A DNA stretch of 64,000 bases from Robertkochia flava (GCF_020166515.1 NZ_JAINZT010000002.1:806001-870000), one strand, 5' to 3'; numbered from the stretch's first letter, positions 27,205 to 36,261 are shown. Made by a program: numbers and translations. Notes: a model not told the origin generated them from the letters alone.

Positions 27205-28305
27205 ATGACGCTAGATCAACGGACCTTTAGTCTGCTTTTTATGTTGTGTGTTGCCCTGGCCTTCGGTCAGGGAGAACGTCGCAATTCTTATGTTGATCTG
27301 AGTTACTTTCACGGTCACATTCTGGAACACAACCCGGATATTCTTCATTTGATCACCGGGCATCCAAACGGTTTCATTCTTAGCTGGAATAAAAAAACCG
27401 ATGGTTCCAAAGAATGGCACCAGCTGTATAATTATCCGGATTACGGGGTAAGCCTGACCTATCAGGACCTCAAAAATGAGGCCCTGGGGGAGAACTTTGG
27501 GTTGTATGCGCATTATAACTTCTACTTTCTCAACAGAAAGCTTATGTTCAGGATCGGCCAGGGGCTGGGGCTTACGACCAACCCTTATGATAAGCTGGAG
27601 AACTTCAGGAATAATGCTTACGGGACCCGTCTGCTGAGCAGTACTTATATGATGCTCAATTACAGTCAGAAGCGTATTATTGACCGTTTGGGAGTGAATC
27701 TTGGAATTTCCCTGATCCACTATTCCAACGCCAATGTGAGAGCTCCCAATACGAGTACCAATTCCCTGGTTCTGAATTTTGGGGCCAATTACGATCTTGA
27801 TGAAGATCCGCTGGTAGTTAAGGTGCAGCAACTGGATAAGCGCTTCAGCGAACCCGTTCGGTATAATTTTGTTTTTCGTGCCGGGGTAAATGAAAGTGAT
27901 ATCGTGGGTAGCGGTCAGTTCCCGTTCTACATCGGTTCCTTTTATGCCGATAAACGAATTAACAGGAAAAGTGCACTTCAGCTGGGTGCCGATGTTTTCT
28001 TTTCCGATTTCCTCATCGAGTACAACCGGTACCGTGCAGCCGCGTATCCGGAAGAGAACCGAACCGGATTGGAAGATTACCGTCGGGTAGGCGTATTTGC
28101 GGGACATGAATTGTTTCTTGGAAAGGTTAGCATGCTTAGCCAGTTGGGGTACTATGTTTATGCTCCGGTTTCTTATGATACCGAGGTGTACCTGCGGCTG
28201 GGGATCAAGTATTATCTAAACGATCACTTTTTTGCCGTCGCCACCTTAAAATCACACTGGGCAAAGGCTGAAGCTGTCGAATTCGGAGTGGGTTACAGAT
28301 TGTAA
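27205..28305 (+). CDS. PagL-like lipid A deacylase / acyloxyacyl hydrolase family outer-membrane protein
   Basis: The protein is about 366 aa from the ATG at 27205. A signal peptide (to FGQ) precedes an outer-membrane barrel of alternating aromatic strands. The segment IHYSNANVRAPNTSTNSLVL matches the PagL-type active-site region (HxSN, then an N-rich loop), so a role in trimming lipid A acyl chains is likely but unproven. The protein is larger than Proteobacterial PagL, as in other Bacteroidetes members. A TATTTTTG element sits only 6 bp before the ATG. It is followed by the DUF2807 gene after 5 bp. Confidence 0.72.
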   Translation: MTLDQRTFSLLFMLCVALAFGQGERRNSYVDLSYFHGHILEHNPDILHLITGHPNGFILSWNKKTDGSKEWHQLYNYPDYGVSLTYQDLKNEALGENFGLYAHYNFYFLNRKLMFRIGQGLGLTTNPYDKLENFRNNAYGTRLLSSTYMMLNYSQKRIIDRLGVNLGISLIHYSNANVRAPNTSTNSLVLNFGANYDLDEDPLVVKVQQLDKRFSEPVRYNFVFRAGVNESDIVGSGQFPFYIGSFYADKRINRKSALQLGADVFFSDFLIEYNRYRAAAYPEENRTGLEDYRRVGVFAGHELFLGKVSMLSQLGYYVYAPVSYDTEVYLRLGIKYYLNDHFFAVATLKSHWAKAEAVEFGVGYRL

Positions 28306-28310
28306 AACGA

Positions 28311-29063
28311 ATGAAAAAGGTATTGACATACATTGTAATGTTATTGATAGGAATTCCGATCTCCGGATGTGATTCCGGAGGCGATTGTTTCCGGGGTGCG
28401 GGAGACAGGATCATGGAAGAAATCACGGTGGATTCCTTTAATGAATTATTTGTAAATGAAGATATTGAAGTGGTGGTGACCCAGGGTGCTCAGTATAAAG
28501 TGGTGGTGGAAACAGGAGAGCGTCTGTTCGATGATTTTAAGGCTGAGGTGACCGAAGGAGTGCTTACCCTCACAATGGAAAATACGTGTGAGATCCTTCG
28601 GGCCTATAATGAAACAAAGGTTTGGATAACCGCTCCGGATATTACCCGTATTGTAAGTTCAACCCAGTATGCCATCAGATCGGAGGGAATACTTGATTTT
28701 AACAACCTGAGCCTGTTGTCAGATGGGTTTACCCTGGAAGGTTCGGTGACGAACGGGGAATTCATACTTGAGGTCGAGGTGGACCGGCTGAGTATTCTGG
28801 CCAATGAACTCGCGAATTTCGAGATTTCAGGAAGGGCAAACAGTCTGCACATGAATCTTGCCGATGGGAGCGTCAGGGCGTATATGCCGGAACTCTATGT
28901 GGGGTATGCCAATATCTATCACCGGAGCTCGAACGATGTAACCCTTTTTCCTGTCGACTCTGTTCGGGGAGAACTTTGGGGTACCGGAAACTTGGTTTTG
29001 GTGAATGTTCCCCCGGTAATAGAGGTAAAAGAAAATTACAAGGGGAAGCTTATTCTGGATTAA
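28311..29063 (+). CDS. DUF2807 (head GIN domain) lipoprotein
   Basis: The 250-aa protein has a lipoprotein signal (LLIGIPISGC, Cys20) and a DUF2807 beta-solenoid-like domain: VDSFNELFVNEDIEVVVTQG, ETGERLFDDFKAEVTEGVLT, VWITAPDITRIVSSTQYAI. These auto-adhesin-like domains are common in Bacteroidetes secreted proteins, and their function is unclear. It starts 5 bp after the PagL-like gene, which suggests a two-gene unit at the envelope. Its 3' end overlaps the convergent gldA end by 4 bp, and no terminator separates them. Confidence 0.88.
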   Translation: MKKVLTYIVMLLIGIPISGCDSGGDCFRGAGDRIMEEITVDSFNELFVNEDIEVVVTQGAQYKVVVETGERLFDDFKAEVTEGVLTLTMENTCEILRAYNETKVWITAPDITRIVSSTQYAIRSEGILDFNNLSLLSDGFTLEGSVTNGEFILEVEVDRLSILANELANFEISGRANSLHMNLADGSVRAYMPELYVGYANIYHRSSNDVTLFPVDSVRGELWGTGNLVLVNVPPVIEVKENYKGKLILD

Positions 29064-29956
29064 TCACCGGTGAGTTCCCGGAAAAGGTTTTCCAGGTTCT
29101 TGTTCTTTTGGTTGAGTTGCAGGGTTTTTAACCCGTTATCGTGGGCAAAGTCAAAAACAGCAGGGCGCATATCCTTCTTGGTGGTAAAACGAATCTGGTA
29201 TACAAAGCCAATCAGGTTTTTTACTTCGGCAACATGCGGAATGTTTTGCAGCAGTACTTCTTCGACGCGATAATCAAATTCGACCTCGATGATCTGTTCC
29301 TGGTCTTCTTTCAGGGCTTTCAGTTCCTTGTCGGCAACAATGCTGCCTTTTTTGATCATGATCACCCGGTCGCACATGGCTTCTACTTCCTGCATGATAT
29401 GGGTGGATAGTAAAACCGTTTTCTCCTTTCCTAATTTTTTTATCAAAGCCCTTATCTCCAGTAATTGATTCGGGTCGAGTCCGGTGGTAGGCTCGTCGAG
29501 TATGAGTACTTTGGGGTCGTGTATCAGCGCAGTGGCGAGGCCCACCCGCTGTTTGTAGCCTTTAGAAAGGGCCCCGATCTTCTTATGGGCCTCCGGGGTA
29601 AGCCCGGTCATAGCGATCACCTCATCGATCCTCTTCCTGGAAACCCTGTATAGATTGGCATTGAATTCCAGGTATTCCCGCACGTACATGTCGGGGTAGA
29701 GCGGATTGTTTTCAGCCAGGTATCCTATGCTGCGTTGTACAGCCCTTTTTTCCTTTGCCACATCAAATCCGTTGACCCAGGCCTGTCCGTTATCGGCTTG
29801 CAGATAGGTGGTAAGGATCTTCATAAGGGTTGATTTTCCTGCTCCGTTAGGTCCCAGGAAACCTACTACCTCTCCGGATCTCAGGCTAAAGGAAACATCC
29901 TTCAGGGCCTGCTGCTTTCCGTAATATTTATCTAGATGTTCTGCTTTTATAGACAT
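29060..29956 (-). CDS. gldA: Gliding-motility ABC transporter ATP-binding protein GldA
   Basis: The 298-aa ATPase starts at the ATG at 29956 (MSIKAEHLDKYYGKQQAL). A longer open frame upstream is rejected because it adds about 60 residues absent from the family. It has Walker A GPNGAGKST, the signature LSKGYKQRVGLA and Walker B VLILDEPTTGLD, and a C-terminal domain typical of GldA. In Flavobacterium it works with GldF and GldG, which are not in this window. Together with gldB and gldC 22 kb away it supports a gliding or T9SS-bearing lineage. Confidence 0.9.
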   Translation of the reverse strand: MSIKAEHLDKYYGKQQALKDVSFSLRSGEVVGFLGPNGAGKSTLMKILTTYLQADNGQAWVNGFDVAKEKRAVQRSIGYLAENNPLYPDMYVREYLEFNANLYRVSRKRIDEVIAMTGLTPEAHKKIGALSKGYKQRVGLATALIHDPKVLILDEPTTGLDPNQLLEIRALIKKLGKEKTVLLSTHIMQEVEAMCDRVIMIKKGSIVADKELKALKEDQEQIIEVEFDYRVEEVLLQNIPHVAEVKNLIGFVYQIRFTTKKDMRPAVFDFAHDNGLKTLQLNQKNKNLENLFRELTGD

Positions 29957-30078
29957 GAAGTATCGAGTTGTTTTGCGCGGTGAAAATTCAGGATATATAA
30001 TATTTTCGCCCTTGGGCAGCGAAAAATATAAAAAAGCCCAGTCAAAATAAATTAATGTGCAAAAAATAATGATCAGGG

Positions 30079-30108
30079 TTTGCAGTTTCATATTAATTTT
30101 TACCTTAG
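30079..30108 (+). promoter_or_regulatory. Promoter for the aromatic operon leader
   Basis: TTTG at 30079-30082, an 18-bp spacer and TACCTTAG at 30101-30108 (one mismatch to TAnnTTTG). Transcription would start near 30115, about 15 bp before the leader-peptide ATG. Confidence 0.5.
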
Positions 30109-30129
30109 CAGGGTATAAGTGATACACAT

Positions 30130-30207
30130 ATGAACGCAACTCGCTATATCTGGAACTTCTTTTATTTCTTCTTTTATTTTACAAAGGAAGCAAAGGGGTC
30201 TGTATAG
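30130..30207 (+). CDS. Aromatic-rich leader peptide of the phe/tyr/aro operon, 25 aa
   Basis: An ATG-initiated frame encodes 25 residues that begin MNATRYIWNFFYFFFYFT. Residues 10-17 are eight consecutive Phe/Tyr codons (six Phe, two Tyr), with Tyr6 and Trp8 just before. It is followed by a strong terminator and then pheA, the layout of the phe leader in enteric bacteria. A ribosome stalled on the aromatic run would cover the first arm (30168-30175) of a hairpin that pairs with AAAGGAAG at 30183-30190. The peptide is too short and biased to be a normal protein. I propose it senses charged tRNA-Phe/Tyr. Confidence 0.85.
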   Translation: MNATRYIWNFFYFFFYFTKEAKGSV

Positions 30208-30234
30208 CTTATTGAAAACAATAATATAAGATGT

Positions 30235-30264
30235 AAAGTCCCGGAAATCCGGGACTTTTTTTTT
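30235..30264 (+). terminator. Attenuator terminator before pheA
   Basis: A 10-bp perfect stem (AAAGTCCCGG/CCGGGACTTT, AAAT loop) with nine T at 30256-30264, ending 3 bp before the pheA ATG and 28 bp after the leader-peptide stop. A candidate antiterminator uses GGGGT (30195-30199) with GTCCC (30238-30242), enclosing TTATTG/CAATAA (30209-30224). That pairing is weak and needs folding support. Confidence 0.88.
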
Positions 30265-30267
30265 AGT

Positions 30268-31092
30268 ATGAATACAAAAATCGCCATTCAGGGTATCAAA
30301 GGATCTTTTCACCATCAGGTAGCACTGGAATATTTCGGGGATGCTGAGGTGGAAGAATGTCTCTCTTTTGACGAGGTTATTGACGCTGTGCTCGGGAAAA
30401 GGGCAGACGTGGCTGTCATGGCTATAGAAAATTCCATTGCCGGATCCATCATTCCCAATTATGCCCTGATCGATGCTAATGGGTTCCATATTATCGGAGA
30501 ACATTACTTGAACATCCATCACAACCTGATGGCGCTCGGAGGCCAGCGAATCAGTGATATTCGCGAGGTGTATTCGCATCCGATGGCCCTTCTTCAGTGT
30601 AAGCAGTTTTTCAGGCAGTATCCGCATATCAAACTGGTGGAAGATGCCGATACGGCAGAGGTGGCCCGGCGTATTCATGAAAAGAAATTAAAGGGAGTTG
30701 GCGCTATAGCCGGAAGGGTAGCTGCAACGCTTTATGATTTGGAAATCCTTGCTGAGGAGATCCAGACCATCAAGAATAATGAGACCCGTTTCGTTATTGT
30801 TCAACCTACCAATTCGGTGATCCCTGAAGATCGGATCAACAAGGCTTCCATGAAGTTTGAACTCGATCATAAAAGAGGCAGTCTGGCTACGGTACTGAAC
30901 GTGATGAGCGACTGTAAACTGAACATGACAAAAATTCAATCCCTGCCAAAAATCGAAACGCCCTGGAAATACGCCTTCTTTGTCGATGTGACCTTTGAGT
31001 CGTACCAGCATTTCGAAAAGGCCAAAGCCATTCTGAAGATCATGGCTGAGGAATTCAGGATTCACGGGGAGTATATAAATGCAAAACGATGA
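30268..31092 (+). CDS. pheA: Prephenate dehydratase
   Basis: The 274-aa enzyme turns prephenate into phenylpyruvate. It has the N-terminal IAIQGIKGSFHHQVALEYF, AIENSIAGSI and the catalytic-region NNETRFVIV. A C-terminal ACT domain (KFELDHKRGSLATVLNVMSD) normally binds Phe for feedback. It has no chorismate mutase domain; that activity is fused to the DAHP synthase at the end of this operon. The gene starts 3 bp after the attenuator T-run and overlaps the aminotransferase by 4 bp. Confidence 0.95.
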   Translation: MNTKIAIQGIKGSFHHQVALEYFGDAEVEECLSFDEVIDAVLGKRADVAVMAIENSIAGSIIPNYALIDANGFHIIGEHYLNIHHNLMALGGQRISDIREVYSHPMALLQCKQFFRQYPHIKLVEDADTAEVARRIHEKKLKGVGAIAGRVAATLYDLEILAEEIQTIKNNETRFVIVQPTNSVIPEDRINKASMKFELDHKRGSLATVLNVMSDCKLNMTKIQSLPKIETPWKYAFFVDVTFESYQHFEKAKAILKIMAEEFRIHGEYINAKR

Positions 31093-32255
31093 TTAAACAA
31101 GCCCGCAGATTAAACTCGGTGGAAGAATATTATTTTTCCAGGAAACTTGCAGAAGTAAGGTCGTTGATGGCCCAGGGAAAACCTGTGATCAATATTGGAA
31201 TAGGTAGTCCTGACCTGGCTCCTTCAGATGAGGTGTTGCAAGCGCTTACCTCTGCTGTGTATGACGATAATGCCCACCAGTATCAGAGCTACCAGGGACT
31301 TCCGGAGCTGAGAAAGGCAGCTTCCGGGTTTTACAAGCGGTTTTTCCAGGTAGATCTCGATCCGGACAAGGAAATATTACCCCTCATGGGATCCAAGGAA
31401 GGGATCATGCACGTTTCCATGGCATTTCTGGATCCGGGAGACGAAGTACTGATCCCCAATCCCGGCTACCCGACGTATACCTCAGTAACCAGACTGGTGG
31501 AAGCAGTTCCCGTTTACTATGACCTGAAGGAAGAAAATAACTGGTTGCCGGATCTGGAAGCATTGGAAAAGAAAGACCTGAGTAAGGTTAAGCTGATGTG
31601 GCTAAGCTATCCGCACATGCCTACCGGGGCAAAGGCTGCAAAGGCCGATTTTAAACGCCTTGTGGATTTTGCACGAAAGCATGAGATCCTGCTGGTTAAT
31701 GATAATCCGTACAGTTTTGTGCTTAACCAGGAGCCGATGAGTATCCTCGAGGTAGCAGGAGCAGAAGAGATTGCCCTGGAGTTGAATTCCCTGAGCAAGA
31801 GCTTTAATATGGCCGGTTGGCGGGTAGGTTTTCTGATGGGGAATGCCGGTTTTCTAAGTGCGGTTTTAAAGGTGAAGAGCAATATGGACAGCGGAATGTT
31901 CTACGGAATTCAGAAAGGAGCTGTGAAAGCCCTGGAACTTTCTTCCCAGTGGTATGCCGATCTTAACAGGATCTACAAGAATCGGAGGGAACTGGTGTTT
32001 GAGATCGCCGACAGCCTCGGGTGCACCTACAACCGGGATACCGTTGGAATGTTCGTTTGGGCCAGGATCCCTGAAGGAAGTCAGAATTCAGAGGCCTTTG
32101 CAGACGAAATTCTTTACGGGAAAAATATATTTATTACCCCCGGAACCGTTTTTGGTTCTAATGGAGAAGGGTATGTGAGATTTTCGTTGTGCGTCTCCGA
32201 GCACGCGCTTCAGGAAGCCCTGAGGCGATGCACCAAAAAAAATATGGCCATATGA
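31089..32255 (+). CDS. PLP-dependent aminotransferase (class I), probably for aromatic amino acids
   Basis: The 388-aa fold-type I aminotransferase has INIGIGSPDLAPSDEVL, YQSYQGLPELRKAASGFY, PNPGYPTYTSV, NDNPYSF and the PLP lysine in SLSKSFNMAGWRVGF. It lies between pheA and tyrA with 4-bp overlaps on both sides. Transamination of phenylpyruvate and hydroxyphenylpyruvate to Phe and Tyr is therefore the likely job. Sequence alone does not separate aromatic from prephenate or aspartate preference. Confidence 0.88.
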   Translation: MIKQARRLNSVEEYYFSRKLAEVRSLMAQGKPVINIGIGSPDLAPSDEVLQALTSAVYDDNAHQYQSYQGLPELRKAASGFYKRFFQVDLDPDKEILPLMGSKEGIMHVSMAFLDPGDEVLIPNPGYPTYTSVTRLVEAVPVYYDLKEENNWLPDLEALEKKDLSKVKLMWLSYPHMPTGAKAAKADFKRLVDFARKHEILLVNDNPYSFVLNQEPMSILEVAGAEEIALELNSLSKSFNMAGWRVGFLMGNAGFLSAVLKVKSNMDSGMFYGIQKGAVKALELSSQWYADLNRIYKNRRELVFEIADSLGCTYNRDTVGMFVWARIPEGSQNSEAFADEILYGKNIFITPGTVFGSNGEGYVRFSLCVSEHALQEALRRCTKKNMAI

Positions 32256-33106
32256 AGGTAGTTGTAATGGGCTTGGGATTGATCGGGGGCTCTATCGCCC
32301 TTGATCTGAAACAAACTGGGAAGTTTTCGATCTACGGCCTGGATGCCAGTGAAGCACATCTTAAGAAGGCTCTCGACCTCGGTCTTATTGACCAGGCCGC
32401 TGATGAGCAGGTGCTCAAAAATGCAGACGTCGTAATCCTGGCCATACCGGTAAATGCTGCCCTGACTGTGCTACCCGGTATACTCGATCAGGTATCCGAT
32501 ACCACCCTGGTGATGGATGTGGGATCCACCAAAACGCTGGTTTGTCAACAGCTGGAAACCCATGACAAACGCAGGAATTTCCTTGCTACCCACCCCATTG
32601 CAGGAACAGAATTTTCCGGGCCGTCGGCTGCGATGAAAGGATTGTTCAGGGGGAAGACCAATATCGTATGTGAGGTGGAAAAAACGGCCTTTAAATTACA
32701 GGAGCGGGCCATGGTTATTTTTGAAGAATTGGGAATGAGAATCCGGTATATGGATCCCAAGGCCCACGATAAGCATATCGCCTATGTTTCCCACCTCTCA
32801 CATATAAGTTCTTTTATGCTGGGGAAAACAGTGATACAGGAGGAAAAAAATGAACGGGATATCTTCGATATGGCGGGCAGTGGATTTGAAAGCACGGTTC
32901 GTCTTGCAAAGAGTTCCCCCGATATGTGGACGCCCATATTCAAACACAACCGGGAAAATGTTCTTGCAACCCTGGAGGGGTATATTGAGAATCTCCGGCA
33001 GTTTAAAACGTTTCTGGAACAGGAAAACTATGAGGCGATTTACCACGAAATGGAAAAAACAAACCGAATAAAAGACATACTAAAAGGAATAACCATAAAC
33101 ACTTAA
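32252..33106 (+). CDS. tyrA: Prephenate dehydrogenase
   Basis: The 284-aa enzyme starts at the ATG at 32252, overlapping the aminotransferase stop by 4 bp; an upstream in-frame extension is rejected because the NAD-binding VVVMGLGLIGGSIALDLK should be at the N-terminus. ATHPIAGTEFSGPSAA and the His-containing HDKHIAYVSHLSHI match TyrA. It oxidatively decarboxylates prephenate to hydroxyphenylpyruvate. There is no C-terminal ACT domain. It branches toward Tyr in the same operon that makes Phe. Confidence 0.93.
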   Translation: MKVVVMGLGLIGGSIALDLKQTGKFSIYGLDASEAHLKKALDLGLIDQAADEQVLKNADVVILAIPVNAALTVLPGILDQVSDTTLVMDVGSTKTLVCQQLETHDKRRNFLATHPIAGTEFSGPSAAMKGLFRGKTNIVCEVEKTAFKLQERAMVIFEELGMRIRYMDPKAHDKHIAYVSHLSHISSFMLGKTVIQEEKNERDIFDMAGSGFESTVRLAKSSPDMWTPIFKHNRENVLATLEGYIENLRQFKTFLEQENYEAIYHEMEKTNRIKDILKGITINT

Positions 33107-33119
33107 TAGTACATTAAGC

Positions 33120-34202
33120 ATGAAAAATACACCAGAACTTAGAACCTGGCTTGACGATCTTAAACTGGAGCACCCCGTCGTGATCGCAGGCCCCTGTAGC
33201 GCAGAAACCGAAGATCAGGTATTGAGCATTGCACATCAGTTAAAGGATACGGATGTGAGCTATCTCAGGGCAGGAATATGGAAGCCCAGAACCCGGCCGG
33301 GTAATTTTGAAGGCGTTGGAGCGATAGGGTTAAAATGGCTAAAAAAGGCCAAGGAAGAAACCGGGTTAAAGATCGCGACCGAGGTAGCCAACAGAACCCA
33401 TGTTGAAATGGCCCTGGAGCACGATGTGGATATGCTGTGGATCGGAGCCCGTTCTACCGTAAGTCCGTTTATTGTACAGGAGATCGCGGATGCCCTCGAG
33501 GGAACTGATAAGTTCGTTTTAATTAAGAATCCCGTCAATCCCGATCTTTCGCTCTGGCTTGGCGGTATCGAGAGACTGTATAAGAGCAATATTAAAAACC
33601 TGGGGGTGATTCATCGCGGATTCTCCTCCTATGAAAAAACAAAATACAGGAATATCCCCGAATGGCAGATCGCTATTGAACTGCAAAACAGGTTCCCCGA
33701 TCTTCCTCTGATCTGTGATCCTTCCCATATTACCGGGAAGCGGGATATGATCTTCGACGTTTCTCAAACGGCACTTGATCTGAATTATGACGGACTTATG
33801 ATCGAGACGCATATGGATCCTGATAATGCATGGAGTGATGCCGCACAGCAGGTAACTCCCGAATCCCTGGTGCAGATCATGAAAGATCTCAAGATCAGAA
33901 AGGAGACCGACCCGGAAGGAGAGTATACCACCAAGCTCGGGAACCTCAGGGCACAGATCGATGTGATCGATAATACCCTTATCGACTTAATGGGGAAACG
34001 GATGAAGGTGGCCGATGAGATCGGACAACTTAAAAAAGACAGAAACGTGGCTGTTCTGCAAACCAAAAGGTGGAACGAGATCCTCGGCAAGATGATCCTT
34101 GAAGGAGAGCATCACGGACTCAGCGAAGAATTCGTACTGCGCATCTTTAAGGCGATTCACCAGGAGTCCATTAACCACCAGGAGAAGATCCTGAAGAAAT
34201 AA
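33120..34202 (+). CDS. Bifunctional DAHP synthase - chorismate mutase
   Basis: The 360-aa protein has a type I-beta DAHP synthase barrel at residues 1-265 (VIAGPCSAETEDQVL, AGIWKPRTRPGNFEG, CDPSHITGKRDM, IETHMDPDNAWSDAAQQ). A C-terminal AroQ chorismate mutase follows (LRAQIDVIDNTLIDLMGKRM). The domain order is the reverse of the Bacillus enzyme, as known in Bacteroidetes. It catalyses both the first shikimate-pathway step and the chorismate-to-prephenate step, supplying pheA and tyrA upstream. The mutase domain may also sense prephenate or chorismate for feedback. A strong terminator ends the operon. Confidence 0.94.
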   Translation: MKNTPELRTWLDDLKLEHPVVIAGPCSAETEDQVLSIAHQLKDTDVSYLRAGIWKPRTRPGNFEGVGAIGLKWLKKAKEETGLKIATEVANRTHVEMALEHDVDMLWIGARSTVSPFIVQEIADALEGTDKFVLIKNPVNPDLSLWLGGIERLYKSNIKNLGVIHRGFSSYEKTKYRNIPEWQIAIELQNRFPDLPLICDPSHITGKRDMIFDVSQTALDLNYDGLMIETHMDPDNAWSDAAQQVTPESLVQIMKDLKIRKETDPEGEYTTKLGNLRAQIDVIDNTLIDLMGKRMKVADEIGQLKKDRNVAVLQTKRWNEILGKMILEGEHHGLSEEFVLRIFKAIHQESINHQEKILKK

Positions 34203-34210
34203 CAAGAATT

Positions 34211-34238
34211 AAAAAAAGCGGCTCAGGCCGCTTTTTTT
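34211..34238 (+). terminator. Terminator of the aromatic operon
   Basis: AAAAAGCGGC/GCCGCTTTTT stem, TCAG loop, T-rich tail, 8 bp after the last stop. Confidence 0.9.
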
Positions 34239-34239
34239 A

Positions 34240-34768
34240 TGCTTTTTTAAAGCGGATTCTGCTATTAAAATACCCGATGCAGCCTCCATATCAGTAATTA
34301 CTTTTCATTTCGTTATTTAAGGAAGGGAGATTTTAAAGAGGGCAATGAGCTTGCTGTATACTGAAAAAACCACAGGATCATAGGTTATGAATCTCCTTAA
34401 TCGGACGGTAGCGAAGTGGTAATTGATGCGAAGCCTGGTCTTCTCGAAGTTTATCCCCTGATCTCTTCCTTTGCCTGCAGGTTTCACCCTTTATTGGTTG
34501 AAGTCCGGGAGCGGGAATATTCCTCCTGCCTTCTATCTCTGTTGGCAGAACCAGGCCTTGTCTTTATGGTTCAGCCGGTGACCTGAACAGTGTGCAGATA
34601 ATTCGCAGGTATCTCTAACTTTGTGATTCATCGCCCCAGGCAGTGATCCATGGGGAAGATACAAGAATGCGCTTTTTTATATTTTTAAGGGATTAATGGG
34701 TTACTAGATTAAATGTAAGTAATTTTACCAGCGAATGTTTAGTAAGAAGTAAAGGTAATTCTCGGAAT
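34240..34768. other. Gap without recognisable gene
   Basis: About 530 bp between the operon terminator and rsgA. All six frames are broken by stops and I recognise no protein motif, tRNA or riboswitch. The rsgA promoter should lie at the right end, but I saw no full TAnnTTTG match near it. It could hold a decayed gene or a small RNA; nothing seen decides this. Confidence 0.4.
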
Positions 34769-35719
34769 ATGACAGGAACCGTTTATAAATCTACCGGAAG
34801 CTGGTACAGTGTAAAGACCGCTGAAGGCGATTTTTATGACTGTCGCATCAAGGGGAAGTTTCGGATGAAGGGGATCAAGAGTACCAATCCGCTCGCCGTG
34901 GGAGACCGGGTTTCCTTTGATCTGGAAACCGTAGGCGATGAAACCTATGGTATCATTACCGAGATCCTGGATCGCAGGAACTACGTGGTCAGAAAATCGG
35001 TCAATCTTTCCAAGCGTACACATATCATTGCCGCGAATGTGGACCTGGCCTTTCTTATAGTTACCTTAAACAACCCGAAGACCTACACTGATTTTATAGA
35101 CAGGTTTTTGGTCACTGCAGAAGCTTATGGTATTACCCCTGTACTTTTGTTCAATAAAATGGATACCTATATAATCGATGAGGTAGCAGAAGTGAAATAC
35201 CTGAGTTCGATCTATGAAAAAATCGGGTACCGGTGTATGGAGATCTCTGCTAAGGAAGGTCTTGGGGTGGAAGCGCTGAAAACGCTGATGGAAGAACAAA
35301 CAAGTATGTTTTCCGGTCATTCAGGAGTTGGAAAATCGACCCTGATTAATGCACTGCAGCCGGGACTTGACCTGCGTACCGCAGAAATTTCAGAACAGCA
35401 TAAACAAGGACAGCACACCACGACCTTTGCCGAAATGTTTGACCTGGATTTTAACGCCCGGATCATTGATACCCCCGGAATCAGGGGATTTGGAATAGTA
35501 GATATGGAAAAGGATGAGGTGGGCGATTATTTTCCGGAGTTCTTTGCGCTTAAAGGCGGGTGTAAATTTAATAATTGTCTTCACATTGATGAGCCTAAAT
35601 GTGCAGTTAAGGATGCCCTTGAAGAAGGAGAAGTAGCCTGGAGTCGTTACAAGAGTTATCTCCAGATCCTGGAAGGGGATGAAGAATCCTATCGCACCGA
35701 TATCTACGCTGAAGATTAA
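34769..35719 (+). CDS. rsgA: Ribosome small-subunit-dependent GTPase RsgA
   Basis: The 316-aa GTPase is circularly permuted. The OB-fold N-domain (1-70) is followed by the G4 motif NKMD (129-132), then Walker A GHSGVGKST (183-191) and G3 DTPG. A C-terminal zinc motif lies in GGCKFNNCLHIDEPKC. RsgA checks maturation of the 30S subunit. dtd begins 20 bp downstream, a pairing of translation-quality genes that may form an operon. The ATG at 34769 gives the standard N-terminus. Confidence 0.95.
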   Translation: MTGTVYKSTGSWYSVKTAEGDFYDCRIKGKFRMKGIKSTNPLAVGDRVSFDLETVGDETYGIITEILDRRNYVVRKSVNLSKRTHIIAANVDLAFLIVTLNNPKTYTDFIDRFLVTAEAYGITPVLLFNKMDTYIIDEVAEVKYLSSIYEKIGYRCMEISAKEGLGVEALKTLMEEQTSMFSGHSGVGKSTLINALQPGLDLRTAEISEQHKQGQHTTTFAEMFDLDFNARIIDTPGIRGFGIVDMEKDEVGDYFPEFFALKGGCKFNNCLHIDEPKCAVKDALEEGEVAWSRYKSYLQILEGDEESYRTDIYAED

Positions 35720-35739
35720 AAAAGACACCAGATCAAATC

Positions 35740-36192
35740 ATGAGAGTACTGATTCAACGTGTTAAAAAGGCCGGTGTGATTGCCAATGGAGAACCCACCG
35801 TGAACATCGGGCATGGACTGTTGGTATTGCTCGGTGTGGAGGACGCTGATACTAAAGAGGACATAATCTGGCTATGTCGAAAGATCAGCGGACTCAGGAT
35901 ATTTAACGATACCAATGGGGTAATGAACCTTTCTGTAAAAGATGTGGAAGGGGAGGTTATTGTGGTAAGTCAGTTTACCCTGCATGCTTCTACCAAAAAA
36001 GGGAACAGGCCTTCCTACATCAGAGCAGCCGGACCTGAAAAGGCTATTCCGCTCTACGAGGAGTTCGTGAAACAACTGCAGTACGATTTGGGAAAGGCGG
36101 CAGGTACCGGGGTCTTCGGGGCGCATATGGAGGTTTCCCTGGTTAACGACGGCCCGGTAACGATTATGATAGATAGTAAGAATCGGGAATAA
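35740..36192 (+). CDS. dtd: D-aminoacyl-tRNA deacylase
   Basis: The 150-aa protein begins MRVLIQRVKKAGVIANGEPT and has the DTD motifs SQFTLHASTKKGNRPSY and the C-terminal NDGPVTIMIDS, the Gly-cisPro-like region that gives chiral proofreading. It hydrolyses D-aminoacyl-tRNAs and Gly-tRNA-Ala. It follows rsgA closely and shares its direction. Confidence 0.95.
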   Translation: MRVLIQRVKKAGVIANGEPTVNIGHGLLVLLGVEDADTKEDIIWLCRKISGLRIFNDTNGVMNLSVKDVEGEVIVVSQFTLHASTKKGNRPSYIRAAGPEKAIPLYEEFVKQLQYDLGKAAGTGVFGAHMEVSLVNDGPVTIMIDSKNRE

Positions 36193-36261
36193 TTTTTAAA
36201 GAATAATCCTACCTTTATATAGAAAATTTTTTATTTTGCAGGCCCATCATCATCTGCAACA

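Noticed and set aside
29957-30139. Longer GldA with a 60-residue N-terminal extension
   Set aside because: The ATP-binding domain of this family begins at the ATG at 29956, and the extension would run back across the promoter of the aromatic operon.
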